NCBI GenBank assembly: GCA_039822105.1
Contig: JBCBMW010000007.1
Span: 1-64,000 of the forward strand
Direction: 5' to 3'
Length of the DNA stretch: 64,000 bases
From: Parvularcula sp039822105
GTDB taxonomy: Bacteria > Pseudomonadota > Alphaproteobacteria > Caulobacterales > Parvularculaceae
Part shown: positions 27,137-35,743 of the stretch, one piece after another
Position numbering within the stretch: position 1 is the first letter of the stretch
How the letters are laid out: each line of letters starts with the position of its first letter
The notes under the pieces: generated by a model
The model's database searches: none
Told to the model about the DNA's origin: nothing
Seen by the model: the letters and a program-made list of their open reading frames with translations, nothing else
Translations under genes and position numbers: made by a program

Positions 27137-28597
27137 TCAGCGGAAGTGGCCGCGCGCTGTTCCCACACGGACATAAAGCTGTCCCAAGGGGGAGCGCAGC
27201 ATGTCTTGCAAAGCGCCTTCTGCCTGTGACGCATCGCCGGTCATGATGGGCCCGATGAAGTCGTCGAAGTCGCGCAAAAACGCGTCCGCTGCTGTCCGGA
27301 AGCCGGGATCTTCGCGCAGGCCTTCATCGATCTTAGCTTTCAAGACCGCTTGATCACCGTTCAGCAGCTGCTTGGTGAAGATCTGCCGCTCGCCTGCCTC
27401 GAACCGGTCGAGGTCTTGGTGGCTTGGCACCCCGTAAAGGCTCGTTTTCATCGTCATGGTGAAGCGGTACATCCGCATCATCCGTGCTCGTTCGTCAGGC
27501 GTGGCATCGACGGCTTCCGAGGCGGGATCTTGGGTCGCGCCGATATCGGTGAAGACCTGACGTTCCACCGTATCAAGAATTTTGCGCCATGAGCCGCCAA
27601 AGGTTCCTGATTTGGACTCGCGCTTCGAAAGCTTATCGGTCTGTTCGGCGAGGCTGCGACCGAGATTGTCCGCCCGGCTCTTTTGCTGCTCGATCAGATC
27701 ACGGAGCCGTTGGCTTTCCTGCATCAGCCCGCGTTGAGCATCGTGCAAGCTATCGGCGTCCTCGCCTGGGACGTCCTCATCCGCTGCTGGCGGCGGAACC
27801 ACGGCGCGGGCGGCGTTGTCTTCGAGAGCCTTTTGCAGGGCGTCGAACTGCTCAGCGCTCCGCTCAGAGATCGTCTCAAGCCGGCCGATCTGCTGCTCGA
27901 TGTCAGGCACGGCTTGCGCACCTTTCGTGTTGCGCTCGGCGAGGGCGGCGGCGAAGGTTTCCGCCTCCTCGTTCATCGCTTTGGTCGCATCGATCAGGGC
28001 CTGCCGCTCTTCGGCCAGCTTGGCGCTTGAGGCTGTGGAGCCTTCTTGCATCGCGGCCGTCGCGGCGTTGATGGCGCCGACCTGGTCGCGGATCTGCTGT
28101 TCGGCGGAAGCGAGCTTGGCGAGAGCGCGGTCCACCTCACTGCCCAGGGTTTCGACATCGGCGCGCAAGGCCTCGACCCTGATGGTGGGCTCCACCCGTT
28201 TGACCGCATCACCGAGCTTGTCCGCGGTTGCTTCGAGCTTCAGCGCCGCGCGCAATAAATATCCGCCGGCCAGCACGAGGCCCGCATTGCTCAGCGCGAG
28301 GATAAAGACGGCGCCGGAATAGCCAAAACCGATCCGGAGGACCCCGGTCGCTTGCAAATGGGCCAGGGTCGTGCCGACGGGCCAGGCGATGAGCCAGACG
28401 ACGACGATCGCTGCTGCCAACACGCGGGCGGCAAGCCAAACTTGATCAGGATCCGGCAGCCAACGTGGTTGGCCATGCGCGCTTGGCCGGGGCCGCGCCT
28501 CGAACACAAAGTCGCGCTCATCGGCGGGCCGGATCGCAGCATCGCCGAAAGCAGGTTCGGGGCTGTCAGAAGCTTCGTCCGGCACGCTTGCCATCAA
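27137..28597 (-). CDS. Two-TM coiled-coil protein of unknown function
   Basis: I cannot assign this 486-residue product to a named family. It has a cytoplasmic acidic/proline-rich N-terminus, two membrane helices (about residues 55-80 and 92-115), then some 220 residues rich in Ala, Glu, Gln and Lys that should form coiled coil. A compact C-terminal domain (about 330-486) follows. The layout recalls the polarity factor TipN of Caulobacter, but the protein is much shorter and no sequence identity is claimed. A canonical CtrA box lies about 67 bases upstream of the start, so cell-cycle control is likely. A downstream ATG one codon in is equally possible. Confidence 0.7.
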   Translation of the reverse strand: MMASVPDEASDSPEPAFGDAAIRPADERDFVFEARPRPSAHGQPRWLPDPDQVWLAARVLAAAIVVVWLIAWPVGTTLAHLQATGVLRIGFGYSGAVFILALSNAGLVLAGGYLLRAALKLEATADKLGDAVKRVEPTIRVEALRADVETLGSEVDRALAKLASAEQQIRDQVGAINAATAAMQEGSTASSAKLAEERQALIDATKAMNEEAETFAAALAERNTKGAQAVPDIEQQIGRLETISERSAEQFDALQKALEDNAARAVVPPPAADEDVPGEDADSLHDAQRGLMQESQRLRDLIEQQKSRADNLGRSLAEQTDKLSKRESKSGTFGGSWRKILDTVERQVFTDIGATQDPASEAVDATPDERARMMRMYRFTMTMKTSLYGVPSHQDLDRFEAGERQIFTKQLLNGDQAVLKAKIDEGLREDPGFRTAADAFLRDFDDFIGPIMTGDASQAEGALQDMLRSPLGQLYVRVGTARGHFR

Positions 28598-28663
28598 ATG
28601 GCTCTCCTTGTGCGGGGTTCGTCTGGCCGCACGCGCTCAATCTTACGCATCGCGAGAGGGCAG

Positions 28664-28678
28664 TTAAGGTTGCGTTAA
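28664..28678. promoter_or_regulatory. CtrA binding site (TTAA-N7-TTAA)
   Basis: The sequence TTAAGGTTGCGTTAA is an exact match to the full CtrA consensus of two TTAA half-sites separated by seven bases. It sits in the 168-base divergent gap, about 67 bases from the coiled-coil gene start and about 88 from the holin start. It could govern either or both. CtrA itself is not in the window. Confidence 0.6.
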
Positions 28679-28765
28679 GCAAAAGGGCAGCGCGCCGCAG
28701 GCTTATCCTCCCAAGCCACGTCCCGGTGTATCCTCGCGCCCTGCGCAGAGGGAGGCATGCGTCCG

Positions 28766-29302
28766 ATGGGCAAGCTCAAGATCGCGCTGGGCAAAGTGGC
28801 GCCAGAACTGGCCCGGGCGCTGGGTGGTCCCTTGGCAGGGGCCGCCACCGCTGCGGCTTCGCGGGCGCTTTTGGGGCGGGAGCAAGCGACGGAAGAGGAG
28901 ATCGCGGCATCGCTGGATGCAGCGGATCCACAAGCGCTGCAAGAGCTGCGCATGGCGTCCCTCGCCTTTGAGAAGGCGATCATTGACGCGGCCACCGAAG
29001 GTGAACGCATCGCGGCGAGCGACCGCGCGGATGCAAGGCAGCGTCAGGTGGAGCTCGGCGACTGGGTGCCTGGCGCTCTCGGCGTGACGGTGATCGGCGG
29101 GTTTTTCTGCGTGCTCGCTGTGATGCTGTCGCGTGAGGTGCCGTCCGGCGCCGAAACAGAGTTCTCCATCATGCTGGGCGCGCTCGCGACCATGGCTGCT
29201 GCGGTGATGAATTACTACTTCGGCTCGTCTGCCTCGAGCCGCGAGAAGACACGGCTTATGAGCGATGGCGGCTCATCCGCGGCGCCGCGGCGCTTGCTTT
29301 AG
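28766..29302 (+). CDS. Holin-like protein of the GTA 3-TM holin family
   Basis: This 178-residue protein resembles the three-helix holins associated with alphaproteobacterial gene-transfer agents. It has an Ala/Gly-rich amphipathic start (VAPELARALGGPLAGAATAAASRAL), a charged middle with the ASDRADARQRQVELGDWVPG pattern, then two strong hydrophobic helices (about residues 95-115 and 128-150) and a short basic tail. Such proteins form membrane lesions that let an endolysin reach the wall. The ATG at 28766, ten bases after GGAGG, is preferred; an ATG at 28757 sits too close to that site. It is not next to phage genes here. Confidence 0.68.
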   Translation: MGKLKIALGKVAPELARALGGPLAGAATAAASRALLGREQATEEEIAASLDAADPQALQELRMASLAFEKAIIDAATEGERIAASDRADARQRQVELGDWVPGALGVTVIGGFFCVLAVMLSREVPSGAETEFSIMLGALATMAAAVMNYYFGSSASSREKTRLMSDGGSSAAPRRLL

Positions 29303-29332
29303 GGCCTCTCGAAGTTCTAGCGACCAGAGGCC

Positions 29333-30283
29333 ATGGCCTTTGATGCGATCATCCTGGGCGGCGGGATCATCGGGTCCTTTGCTGCCTATCATCTCTCGAG
29401 CCGAGGGGTCTCTGTGGCTCTCGTCGATGACGGTCGTGGCGGCGCGACGGCCGCAGCCGCGGGGATGCTCAGCCCGTCGTTTGAGATCGCCCATGAACAG
29501 CCTGAGGCGAGCTACGCTCAAGTTCTTCGTGACGCCCTTGGCCTTTGGGATGAGGCGGCCGCGGCGCTTGCCGATGATCCGTTGACGGCCTTTGGCTATC
29601 GCCGCGATGGGGTTTACGGTGCAGGTTTTTCAGCGCCGCCCGCTGGGTGCGAGCCTCTGGACGCGGACCATCGGTTTGGCCGGTTCCTTGAGGCGCCAAG
29701 TGTCTGGGCTGAGGCGGAGGGCTCGGTTGAGCCGCTGCTGCTACGTAAGGTTTTGCGTCAGCATGCAGAACGTTCAGGTGCGCGCCTTATCACCGGGCAC
29801 GCCGTGAGGGGCGAGGGACCAAGCGTTTCGGTGGCTGGAGAGACCCTTACCGCCGATACGTTGATCGTGACGGCTGGCTCCCATTCAGACCCAAGTGTCA
29901 CGCCAGTCAGGGGGCAAGCGGTCCTTATGCAGCTTGATCCTCAGGACGAAGGCGCTGTTCCGGCCGTCGTGCGCTCGTCCAAAGTCTATTTCTGTCCGCG
30001 CAGGGACAACTTGGTCTATATCGGCGCAACTGAGGAGTGGCCGGAGGATCAGGTCGCAGATCCTCTCCCACCCGTTCTGAACGAGGCGCTACGACTGCTG
30101 CCGTGCCTCGAGCGGGCTCGTATCGTCGAGCGTTTCGACGGTCTCCGGCCCTTTATCGGCAGAAGCGGTCCGCGGATCGATTGGGCCGATCAGGGTGTGC
30201 TCGTCGCTTTCGGCCACCACAGGAACGGTGTCTTGCTCAGCCCTTGGACCGCCCGACGCATCGGTGATCTCCTGGGGCTTTAG
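29333..30283 (+). CDS. FAD-dependent amino-acid oxidase, ThiO/glycine-oxidase-like
   Basis: This 316-residue DAO-fold flavoprotein has an N-terminal dinucleotide motif (IILGGGIIGSFAAYHL), a mid-protein substrate domain, and the C-terminal family signature (FDGLRPFIGRSGPRID, FGHHRNGVLLSPWTA). ThiO converts glycine to dehydroglycine for thiazole synthesis. With no thi genes nearby, the substrate could equally be another amine. The conserved C-terminus confirms that the frame is real to its stop, even though the last 195 bases are also read antisense by the EAL-domain gene. It starts 30 bases after the holin-like gene. Confidence 0.85.
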   Translation: MAFDAIILGGGIIGSFAAYHLSSRGVSVALVDDGRGGATAAAAGMLSPSFEIAHEQPEASYAQVLRDALGLWDEAAAALADDPLTAFGYRRDGVYGAGFSAPPAGCEPLDADHRFGRFLEAPSVWAEAEGSVEPLLLRKVLRQHAERSGARLITGHAVRGEGPSVSVAGETLTADTLIVTAGSHSDPSVTPVRGQAVLMQLDPQDEGAVPAVVRSSKVYFCPRRDNLVYIGATEEWPEDQVADPLPPVLNEALRLLPCLERARIVERFDGLRPFIGRSGPRIDWADQGVLVAFGHHRNGVLLSPWTARRIGDLLGL

Positions 30284-31804
30284 GGCGTCGATCTGCTTTT
30301 GCTCTTCGAGCGCTTCAGCCCAACGCTCCGCTTCCTGACGTTCGCGCACGCGATTCCAGGCCTCGCGCCAGGGCCGCGGCCAGAAATGGGTGACGTTGAG
30401 CTTATACTTCCGTGTCAGGAAGTTGCCGTTGCGTTTGGTCTCGGGGCGCAGGCGATGCGCGAGGCTCAAAAGATCGTCGCTCGCTGGTTCGGCGGAGCCG
30501 TCTCCGACCATCTCGTGATCCAGCGCGGGGAGCTTGGCGACTTCGGCGTCCAGCTCTTCTGCTTTCTCATCCCAGTCCGGTGCGCGATCAGCGACGTCGG
30601 TAGGCAGGAGGCCGAGCACTTCGGCGATCTCTGCTGAGGTCTCTGGCGTTGGTTTCGGCTTGGGCTTCGGAGCTGGCCGCAGCGGGCTCGCGCCATAACC
30701 GAGTGACGCCGCAGCAAGATCGGTGCGCATCAGAAGGCCTGCGCTGCTTTGATCGGCTGCCGGTTGGATATCCACATCCCCCGAGAGGCTAGGGTCCGTG
30801 GCGTCGTCCGGTTTGTCGCCAAAGCTGCGGCTCAGCTTGGACTGCATGGCTTTCGCCCCGCGGTTGGGTGCCGGTGCGCTGCCTTTCAGCTCAGCTGCGC
30901 GGCGCAGGGCGTGGCCCTGGACCAGGCGCTTGTGCGCTTCAAAGGTCGTCGTTTGCTCCGGCACGGGATCATCTGTTTGCGGCGTATCGACGGGCACTTG
31001 GGGTGCTTGCTCGAAGCCTAGGATCTGCCGGGCGCGCGAAGTGGTCAATGGTGTGATTCCATCAATAGGCAGTGCGGGGGACAGAACATTAGCCTGAATC
31101 TGGTGGAAGCCTACAGTTCTTAAGGCCTGACATGCAGCTTCGTCTTCCGCGCCGATCGCCGTCACGATCGCGTCATTGGCCTCCGCAAAGGTGATCAGCT
31201 CTGACGCCGAGGTGAGGCTGGCGGTGTGGTTGTTCCGTGCAGCGCGTAAGAGGCCGCGGCCACCGGTTTTGACCTCATGGAAGGGCGCGATGTCGAAAAC
31301 TTCTGCGACATCTTCCGGGCGCCCCATGAGCTCAGCCACGAGGAAAACGCCCATCGCGCGGAGGGCGGCAAAGATCGGACGCGCTTCTTCTCGGTCAGAG
31401 ACCCTGACAGGACACTCAAGATGCAGCTTCTCGGGAAGGAGACGGGTCTCTTCGAGAACTTTGCTGACGAGCGCGGGCAAGTTCGGGTTGATGCAATCGC
31501 GCGGTGCGAGATTGATCGAGAGCGCCGCGGGGCTGCGCAGCGGCCAGGAGGCAAACTCGGTCGCGCCGCGGTTGAGGATCGTCTCGGTCAGTGAGTGAAG
31601 TCGCTCTTCGGCTTCAAAGGCGGGCAGGAAAACGGCAGGCAGCATGGTGCCAAAGCGAGGGTGATCCCAACGACAAAGCGCCTCGACCCGCACAAGAGCG
31701 CCGTCGACGAGCGAAAAAATCGGCTGGTAAAGAAGCCGAATCTGGTTCGAATCCAGAGCCTCGTCGAGATCATCGCTCGTCAGTGTCAGCGCTTTGGCGC
31801 CCAT
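30089..31804 (-). CDS. Degenerate EAL-domain protein with long disordered tail
   Basis: This is a 571-residue product from the ATG at 31804, preceded by GAGG; an upstream TTG is less likely. Residues about 10-245 form an EAL fold. The E-A-L motif itself (VEALCRWDHP), the Asn of INLAP, the Glu of LECP and a Lys (EVKTGG) remain. The D-D-F-G loop is replaced by VAELMGRPED, and the metal-binding Asp after the Lys is missing. It should thus be unable to cleave cyclic di-GMP, and may act as a receptor or scaffold. The remaining 300 residues are Pro/Glu/Ala-rich and disordered, with one Trp/Arg-rich patch (THFWPRPWREAWNRV). The last 64 codons lie antisense to the oxidase gene. Confidence 0.78.
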   Translation of the reverse strand: MGAKALTLTSDDLDEALDSNQIRLLYQPIFSLVDGALVRVEALCRWDHPRFGTMLPAVFLPAFEAEERLHSLTETILNRGATEFASWPLRSPAALSINLAPRDCINPNLPALVSKVLEETRLLPEKLHLECPVRVSDREEARPIFAALRAMGVFLVAELMGRPEDVAEVFDIAPFHEVKTGGRGLLRAARNNHTASLTSASELITFAEANDAIVTAIGAEDEAACQALRTVGFHQIQANVLSPALPIDGITPLTTSRARQILGFEQAPQVPVDTPQTDDPVPEQTTTFEAHKRLVQGHALRRAAELKGSAPAPNRGAKAMQSKLSRSFGDKPDDATDPSLSGDVDIQPAADQSSAGLLMRTDLAAASLGYGASPLRPAPKPKPKPTPETSAEIAEVLGLLPTDVADRAPDWDEKAEELDAEVAKLPALDHEMVGDGSAEPASDDLLSLAHRLRPETKRNGNFLTRKYKLNVTHFWPRPWREAWNRVRERQEAERWAEALEEQKQIDALKPQEITDASGGPRAEQDTVPVVAESDEHTLIGPIDPRTASADKGPETVETLDDTSPLEARQQS

Positions 31805-31917
31805 ACCGGTATCCTCAAAACGGCCCACACGCAGCCGCGGTAACTCAAAGCCTTGAGGTGAAACGGTTAACGGCAATTAAAGGACTGGGAGCAGATTGCA
31901 GCCCACGATTCGGGGCC

Positions 31918-32703
31918 TCAGTCTTCGAATTGCTCCCGCAAAATGCGCTCTTCGAGGCCTGCGCCGTGGTCGAAGAGGAGGGTCATTTTCTCTTCCCGGC
32001 AGATCGAGCAGGTGACTTCCACAGTGTTACGGACTTCGACGTTATCCGCCGTCGCCGAGCAGCTCCGGAAGTCATGATCCTGCACGATGAAGCTCACTTC
32101 CGCGTCATAAGGAAGAAGGGCGCCGCGCCAGCGCCGGGGCCGGAAAGCACTGATCGGCGTGAGGGCCAACAGGTTCGAATTGATCGGCAGGATCGGCCCG
32201 TGCGCGGAGAGGTTGTAGGCGGTTGAGCCGGCCGGGGTCGAGAGCAGGATCCCATCACAGATGAGCTGTCCAAGCCGGGTCTCGCCGTTCACTTTGATCG
32301 AGATGCGCGCTGTCTGGCGGGTTTGGCGGATCAGCGAAACTTCGTTGATCGCCATCGCCTCATGCTTTTTGCCGTTCTGATCGGTGGCGACCATCTTCAG
32401 CGGGTTGATCACAGCGCGATCCGCGGTCGCGATGCGCTCGGGCAGTTTCGCGATCGTGCCAAGCGGGTTCATCAGGAAGCCCACCGTGCCGCAATTGATC
32501 CCGTAGACCGGGACCGCGTGCTGCATGGTCTCGCGCAAGACCTCGAGCATGGTGCCGTCGCCGCCCAAAGCGACAATCACTTTGGCCTCTTCCCGAGGCG
32601 CGTTGCCAAAAGCATCGGTCAACCACGCCAGCGCTTGTTGAGCAGCTGGACGGTCATTGGCGATGAAACAGATCTCGCCCGGCTCTGGCGGTGTGCGCGG
32701 CAT
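31918..32703 (-). CDS. nadK: NAD kinase
   Basis: This 261-residue enzyme phosphorylates NAD to NADP. The catalytic GGDGTML motif, the NCGTVGFLMN nucleotide loop and the conserved DGILLSTPAGSTAYNLSAHGPIL segment are all intact. It has the short form typical of alphaproteobacteria, without the N-terminal extension seen in enterobacteria. It is transcribed away from rpoZ; the 109-base divergent gap holds both promoters. Confidence 0.96.
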   Translation of the reverse strand: MPRTPPEPGEICFIANDRPAAQQALAWLTDAFGNAPREEAKVIVALGGDGTMLEVLRETMQHAVPVYGINCGTVGFLMNPLGTIAKLPERIATADRAVINPLKMVATDQNGKKHEAMAINEVSLIRQTRQTARISIKVNGETRLGQLICDGILLSTPAGSTAYNLSAHGPILPINSNLLALTPISAFRPRRWRGALLPYDAEVSFIVQDHDFRSCSATADNVEVRNTVEVTCSICREEKMTLLFDHGAGLEERILREQFED

Positions 32704-32812
32704 GACGGAAGAGACTGTGCCTGTGCGTCGTGAAAGTCTAGTTGAAGCCTCGGACCTGCTTGCACTTGCGCCTGGTTTGGCTTAATGGCCGCGTCTTCCC
32801 CAAGGAGAGACT

Positions 32813-33178
32813 ATGGCGCGCGTCACCGTCGAAGACTGCATTGAAAAGGTCGACAACCGTTTTGATCTGGTGCTTCTCGCTGCCCACCGGGCGCGGATGA
32901 TTGCTTCGGGCGCAATGCCTGAGGTCGATCGCGATCGCGATAAGAACCCCGTCGTGGCCCTGCGCGAGCTTGCGGCTGACAAGATCACGTCGGACGAGAT
33001 CACCGAAGATCTTGTCACCTCGCTTCAGACCCAGCTCGATGTGGATGAGCCTGACGAGGCGGAAGGCGCAGCGGCTGAGAAGGCTGATCTTCCTGATCAC
33101 GACACCGTGTCGGAAGACGATCTTCTCGAGGCGCTTCAGCAAAGCGGTATGGCGCCGCTCTCGCCCAACACCAAGTGA
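32813..33178 (+). CDS. rpoZ: RNA polymerase omega subunit
   Basis: This 121-residue omega subunit helps fold and recruit the beta' subunit. The conserved N-terminus (MARVTVEDCIEKVDNRFDLVLLAAHRAR) and the region NPVVALRELA are typical. The tail after residue 75 is acidic, as in other alphaproteobacteria. A strong AAGGAGAG ribosome site precedes the ATG. The stop overlaps a GTG start for a small membrane protein (GTGA), and rsh follows. Omega and Rsh are functionally linked, since ppGpp binds at the omega-beta' interface. Confidence 0.96.
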   Translation: MARVTVEDCIEKVDNRFDLVLLAAHRARMIASGAMPEVDRDRDKNPVVALRELAADKITSDEITEDLVTSLQTQLDVDEPDEAEGAAAEKADLPDHDTVSEDDLLEALQQSGMAPLSPNTK

Positions 33179-33402
33179 GCCGCGCCGCACGCGGTGTTGC
33201 GCTGGCCGTCGGGCTGGCGCTGGCCGCGGGTGCGTTGACTGTCGCCGCGCTTGAAGGGCGCAGTTTTGGTCAGATCGCCGCTGGATTGAGCCTTTTCATC
33301 GGTATTGCGGGCTTTGCTGCGCTTGCTCTCACGGCCAGAGCTGCCAACATCAGGGGTGATGCCCCAACCTCCCTCGACCCACCCTCAAGAGACCAGCCAT
33401 GA
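33175..33402 (+). CDS. Small two-TM protein between rpoZ and rsh
   Basis: This 75-residue product starts at a GTG that overlaps the rpoZ stop codon. It has two hydrophobic helices (about residues 7-26 and 34-54) separated by a short charged turn, then a hydrophilic tail. No family is recognised. Its 3' end overlaps the start region of rsh by 44 bases in another frame. The coupling to rpoZ and the intact hydrophobic pattern support a real gene, but a chance ORF used only to carry ribosomes into rsh remains possible. Confidence 0.5.
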   Translation: MSRAARGVALAVGLALAAGALTVAALEGRSFGQIAAGLSLFIGIAGFAALALTARAANIRGDAPTSLDPPSRDQP

Positions 33403-35743
33403 CCCGCTCGGCTCGCCAGCGCCATCGGACCAAACGCCTGCTCCCGTTTCGCGTGAGCCGCGCCAAGCGGAAGCGGTCATTTCTACAGGTGAAGCGACTG
33501 GAGGCGCGACGGAGGATCTTTCGGGTGCTTCGGCGCCGGATCTCCCACCGCCACCGATAGGCAACGCGCCGAAGATCGTCCGCCAATACGAGCTTGTCGA
33601 TCGTGTGAGGGCTTATGATCCCGAGGCTGATGAGGATCTTCTGAACCGGGCTTACGTCTTTGCGATGAAGGCCCATGGTGGTCAGACACGGCAGTCGGGT
33701 GACCCGTACTTCACCCACCCGCTCTCGGTCGCGGCGATCCTGACCGATCTCAAGCTCGACCCGGTGACCATCGCCACCGCGCTTCTCCATGACGTGGTGG
33801 AGGATTGCGATGTGTCCCTCGCTGATATTCAGCAAGACTTCGGCTCAGAGGTGGCGCGGCTCGTTGATGGTGTGACCAAGATCTCCAAGCGCGAGCTTGC
33901 TCCTGATGCTGATGGTCAGGCGGAGAACTTTGCCAAGTTCATTCTTGCGACCTGCAAAGATGTCCGGGTGCTGCTGATCAAGCTGGCGGACCGTCTGCAC
34001 AACATGCGGACGCTGCATCACATCAAGAAACCGGAGAAGAAGCAGCGCATCGCGCTTGAGACGATGGAGATCTATGCGCCGCTCGCGCGGATCATCGGTA
34101 TCGACCGGTTTCGGGAAGAGCTTGAAGACCTCGCGTTCTATTATCTGAAGCCTGCTGATTATGCGGCGATCACGAAAGGGCTTGAGCGCGTCTCCAGCCG
34201 TTCAGTCCGCGATGTCGTGGCGCTGTCGCAGAACATCCGTGAAGAGATTGAACGCGCCGGGATCGAGGCGGAGATCTATAGTCGCGAGAAACGCGCCTTT
34301 TCCGTCTGGCGGAAGATGCAGCGCAAGAAAGTGCTGTTCGAAGAGTTGGCCGATATCTACGCTTTCAGGGTGATCGTGCCCAGCACGGAGGATTGCTACC
34401 GCGCGCTGGGGGTGATCCACCAGAACTACCCGATGATCCCCGGCGAGTTCGACGATTACATCTCGACGCCCAAGCCCAACAACTACCAGTCGATCCACAC
34501 CGCCGTACTCCTGTCGGAGAAGGACAAGGGCGCCCAGCGGGTGGAGGTGCAGATCCGCTCGAAGGAGATGCACCAGATTGCTGAGCGCGGGATTGCAGCT
34601 CACTGGAAATATAAGGACGCCACGACCCGCGGTGACGGCTCGGTCGAGATTTCGGGTGAAGGGAAGTACAACTCCTTCGAGTGGCTGCGCCAGACGGTCT
34701 CAGCACTTGAAGGCGGAGCCAACGCTTCTGAACTCCTGGATGGTGCCAAACTTGATCTTTACAAGGATCAGATTTTCACCTTCACGCCGCGCGGGCGTGT
34801 GATCGGTTTGCCTGTCGGCTCGACAGCGATCGACTTTGCTTATGCGCTGCATACGGATATTGGTGACAGCTATTCTGGCGCTAAGATCAACGGAATCGTT
34901 CGGCCTAACCGTTGGCCCCTGAGAAACGGCGATATCGTTGAGATCTTGCGCAGCAAAAACGCGCCGATCCCCCAGGGGTGGGAGCGTTTCACCGCGACGA
35001 GCTCGGCGAAGCTCCGCTTGCGCAAACGGGTCAAGCAATTGGCCGCGAAGGAGCAGCATGCGCTCGGTGAACGGATCGTCCGCAACCTCTTTAGCGTCCA
35101 GGACGTTCCTTACTCTCCAGACGCGGTGCGCGAGGCGGCCAAGCGGCTCGGCTATCGCGGCCTCAAACCATTGCTTGAGGCGGTAGGCCGCCTTGAGGTC
35201 GCGGACACCGAGGTTCTCGACGAGGTCTATCCCAATCTTCAGCAAGCGCCGCGGAGTGAGGGCGAGCCTGTGCAAGCGGGGGTCGACCTTGGCCGGCGGG
35301 CTGTCTCGATTGAAGGTCTGGGGCGCGGTGCCGGGTTGGTGCTTGGTCAGTGTTGCCGACCACTCCCCGGTGAGCGGATTGTCGGTGTGCCCGGTAAAGA
35401 TCACCGCGTGCATGTGCACCGGATCGATTGCCCCGTACTTGCCGAACAGTCCGAGGCGGACTGGATCGATCTGGCCTGGAAGAATGATCCCGATGCGTCC
35501 TTTGTCACAGAGGTTGTGATCACAGTGACAAACAGGACCGGCGCCCTCGGTCATATTGGCACCTTGATGGCGAAGTATGAGACCGATATCCACGACATCC
35601 ACGTCGAGAACCGGGAAGTGGCGTTTTCAGACTTGCGGATCGAGTTCGCGGTGCGCGATGCGCTGCATCTCAGCAATGTCATGACGGCGCTGCGCGGGTC
35701 GGACTATGTGGTCAATGCAGAACGTTCGGAAGGTACGGCATGA
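33359..35743 (+). CDS. rsh: Bifunctional (p)ppGpp synthetase/hydrolase
   Basis: This 794-residue RelA/SpoT homologue starts at the ATG at 33359, which follows AGGGG. A variable 70-residue N-terminus precedes the hydrolase HD domain (YFTHPLSVAAIL, ALLHDVVEDCD). The synthetase domain follows (KMQRKKVLFEELADIYAFRVIV, NNYQSIHTAV), then TGS (FTPRGRVIGLPVGSTAIDFAYALH), a conserved Cys-containing helical/ZFD region (CCRPLPGERIVG) and a C-terminal ACT domain. Both catalytic centres look complete, as expected for the single Rsh of alphaproteobacteria. It controls the stringent response. Its stop overlaps the pyrE start (ATGA). Confidence 0.96.
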   Translation: MPQPPSTHPQETSHDPLGSPAPSDQTPAPVSREPRQAEAVISTGEATGGATEDLSGASAPDLPPPPIGNAPKIVRQYELVDRVRAYDPEADEDLLNRAYVFAMKAHGGQTRQSGDPYFTHPLSVAAILTDLKLDPVTIATALLHDVVEDCDVSLADIQQDFGSEVARLVDGVTKISKRELAPDADGQAENFAKFILATCKDVRVLLIKLADRLHNMRTLHHIKKPEKKQRIALETMEIYAPLARIIGIDRFREELEDLAFYYLKPADYAAITKGLERVSSRSVRDVVALSQNIREEIERAGIEAEIYSREKRAFSVWRKMQRKKVLFEELADIYAFRVIVPSTEDCYRALGVIHQNYPMIPGEFDDYISTPKPNNYQSIHTAVLLSEKDKGAQRVEVQIRSKEMHQIAERGIAAHWKYKDATTRGDGSVEISGEGKYNSFEWLRQTVSALEGGANASELLDGAKLDLYKDQIFTFTPRGRVIGLPVGSTAIDFAYALHTDIGDSYSGAKINGIVRPNRWPLRNGDIVEILRSKNAPIPQGWERFTATSSAKLRLRKRVKQLAAKEQHALGERIVRNLFSVQDVPYSPDAVREAAKRLGYRGLKPLLEAVGRLEVADTEVLDEVYPNLQQAPRSEGEPVQAGVDLGRRAVSIEGLGRGAGLVLGQCCRPLPGERIVGVPGKDHRVHVHRIDCPVLAEQSEADWIDLAWKNDPDASFVTEVVITVTNRTGALGHIGTLMAKYETDIHDIHVENREVAFSDLRIEFAVRDALHLSNVMTALRGSDYVVNAERSEGTA

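Noticed and set aside
31867..31880. TTAA-N6-TTAA upstream of the EAL gene as a CtrA box
   Set aside because: The spacer is one base short of the seven-base consensus, so it is treated as chance.
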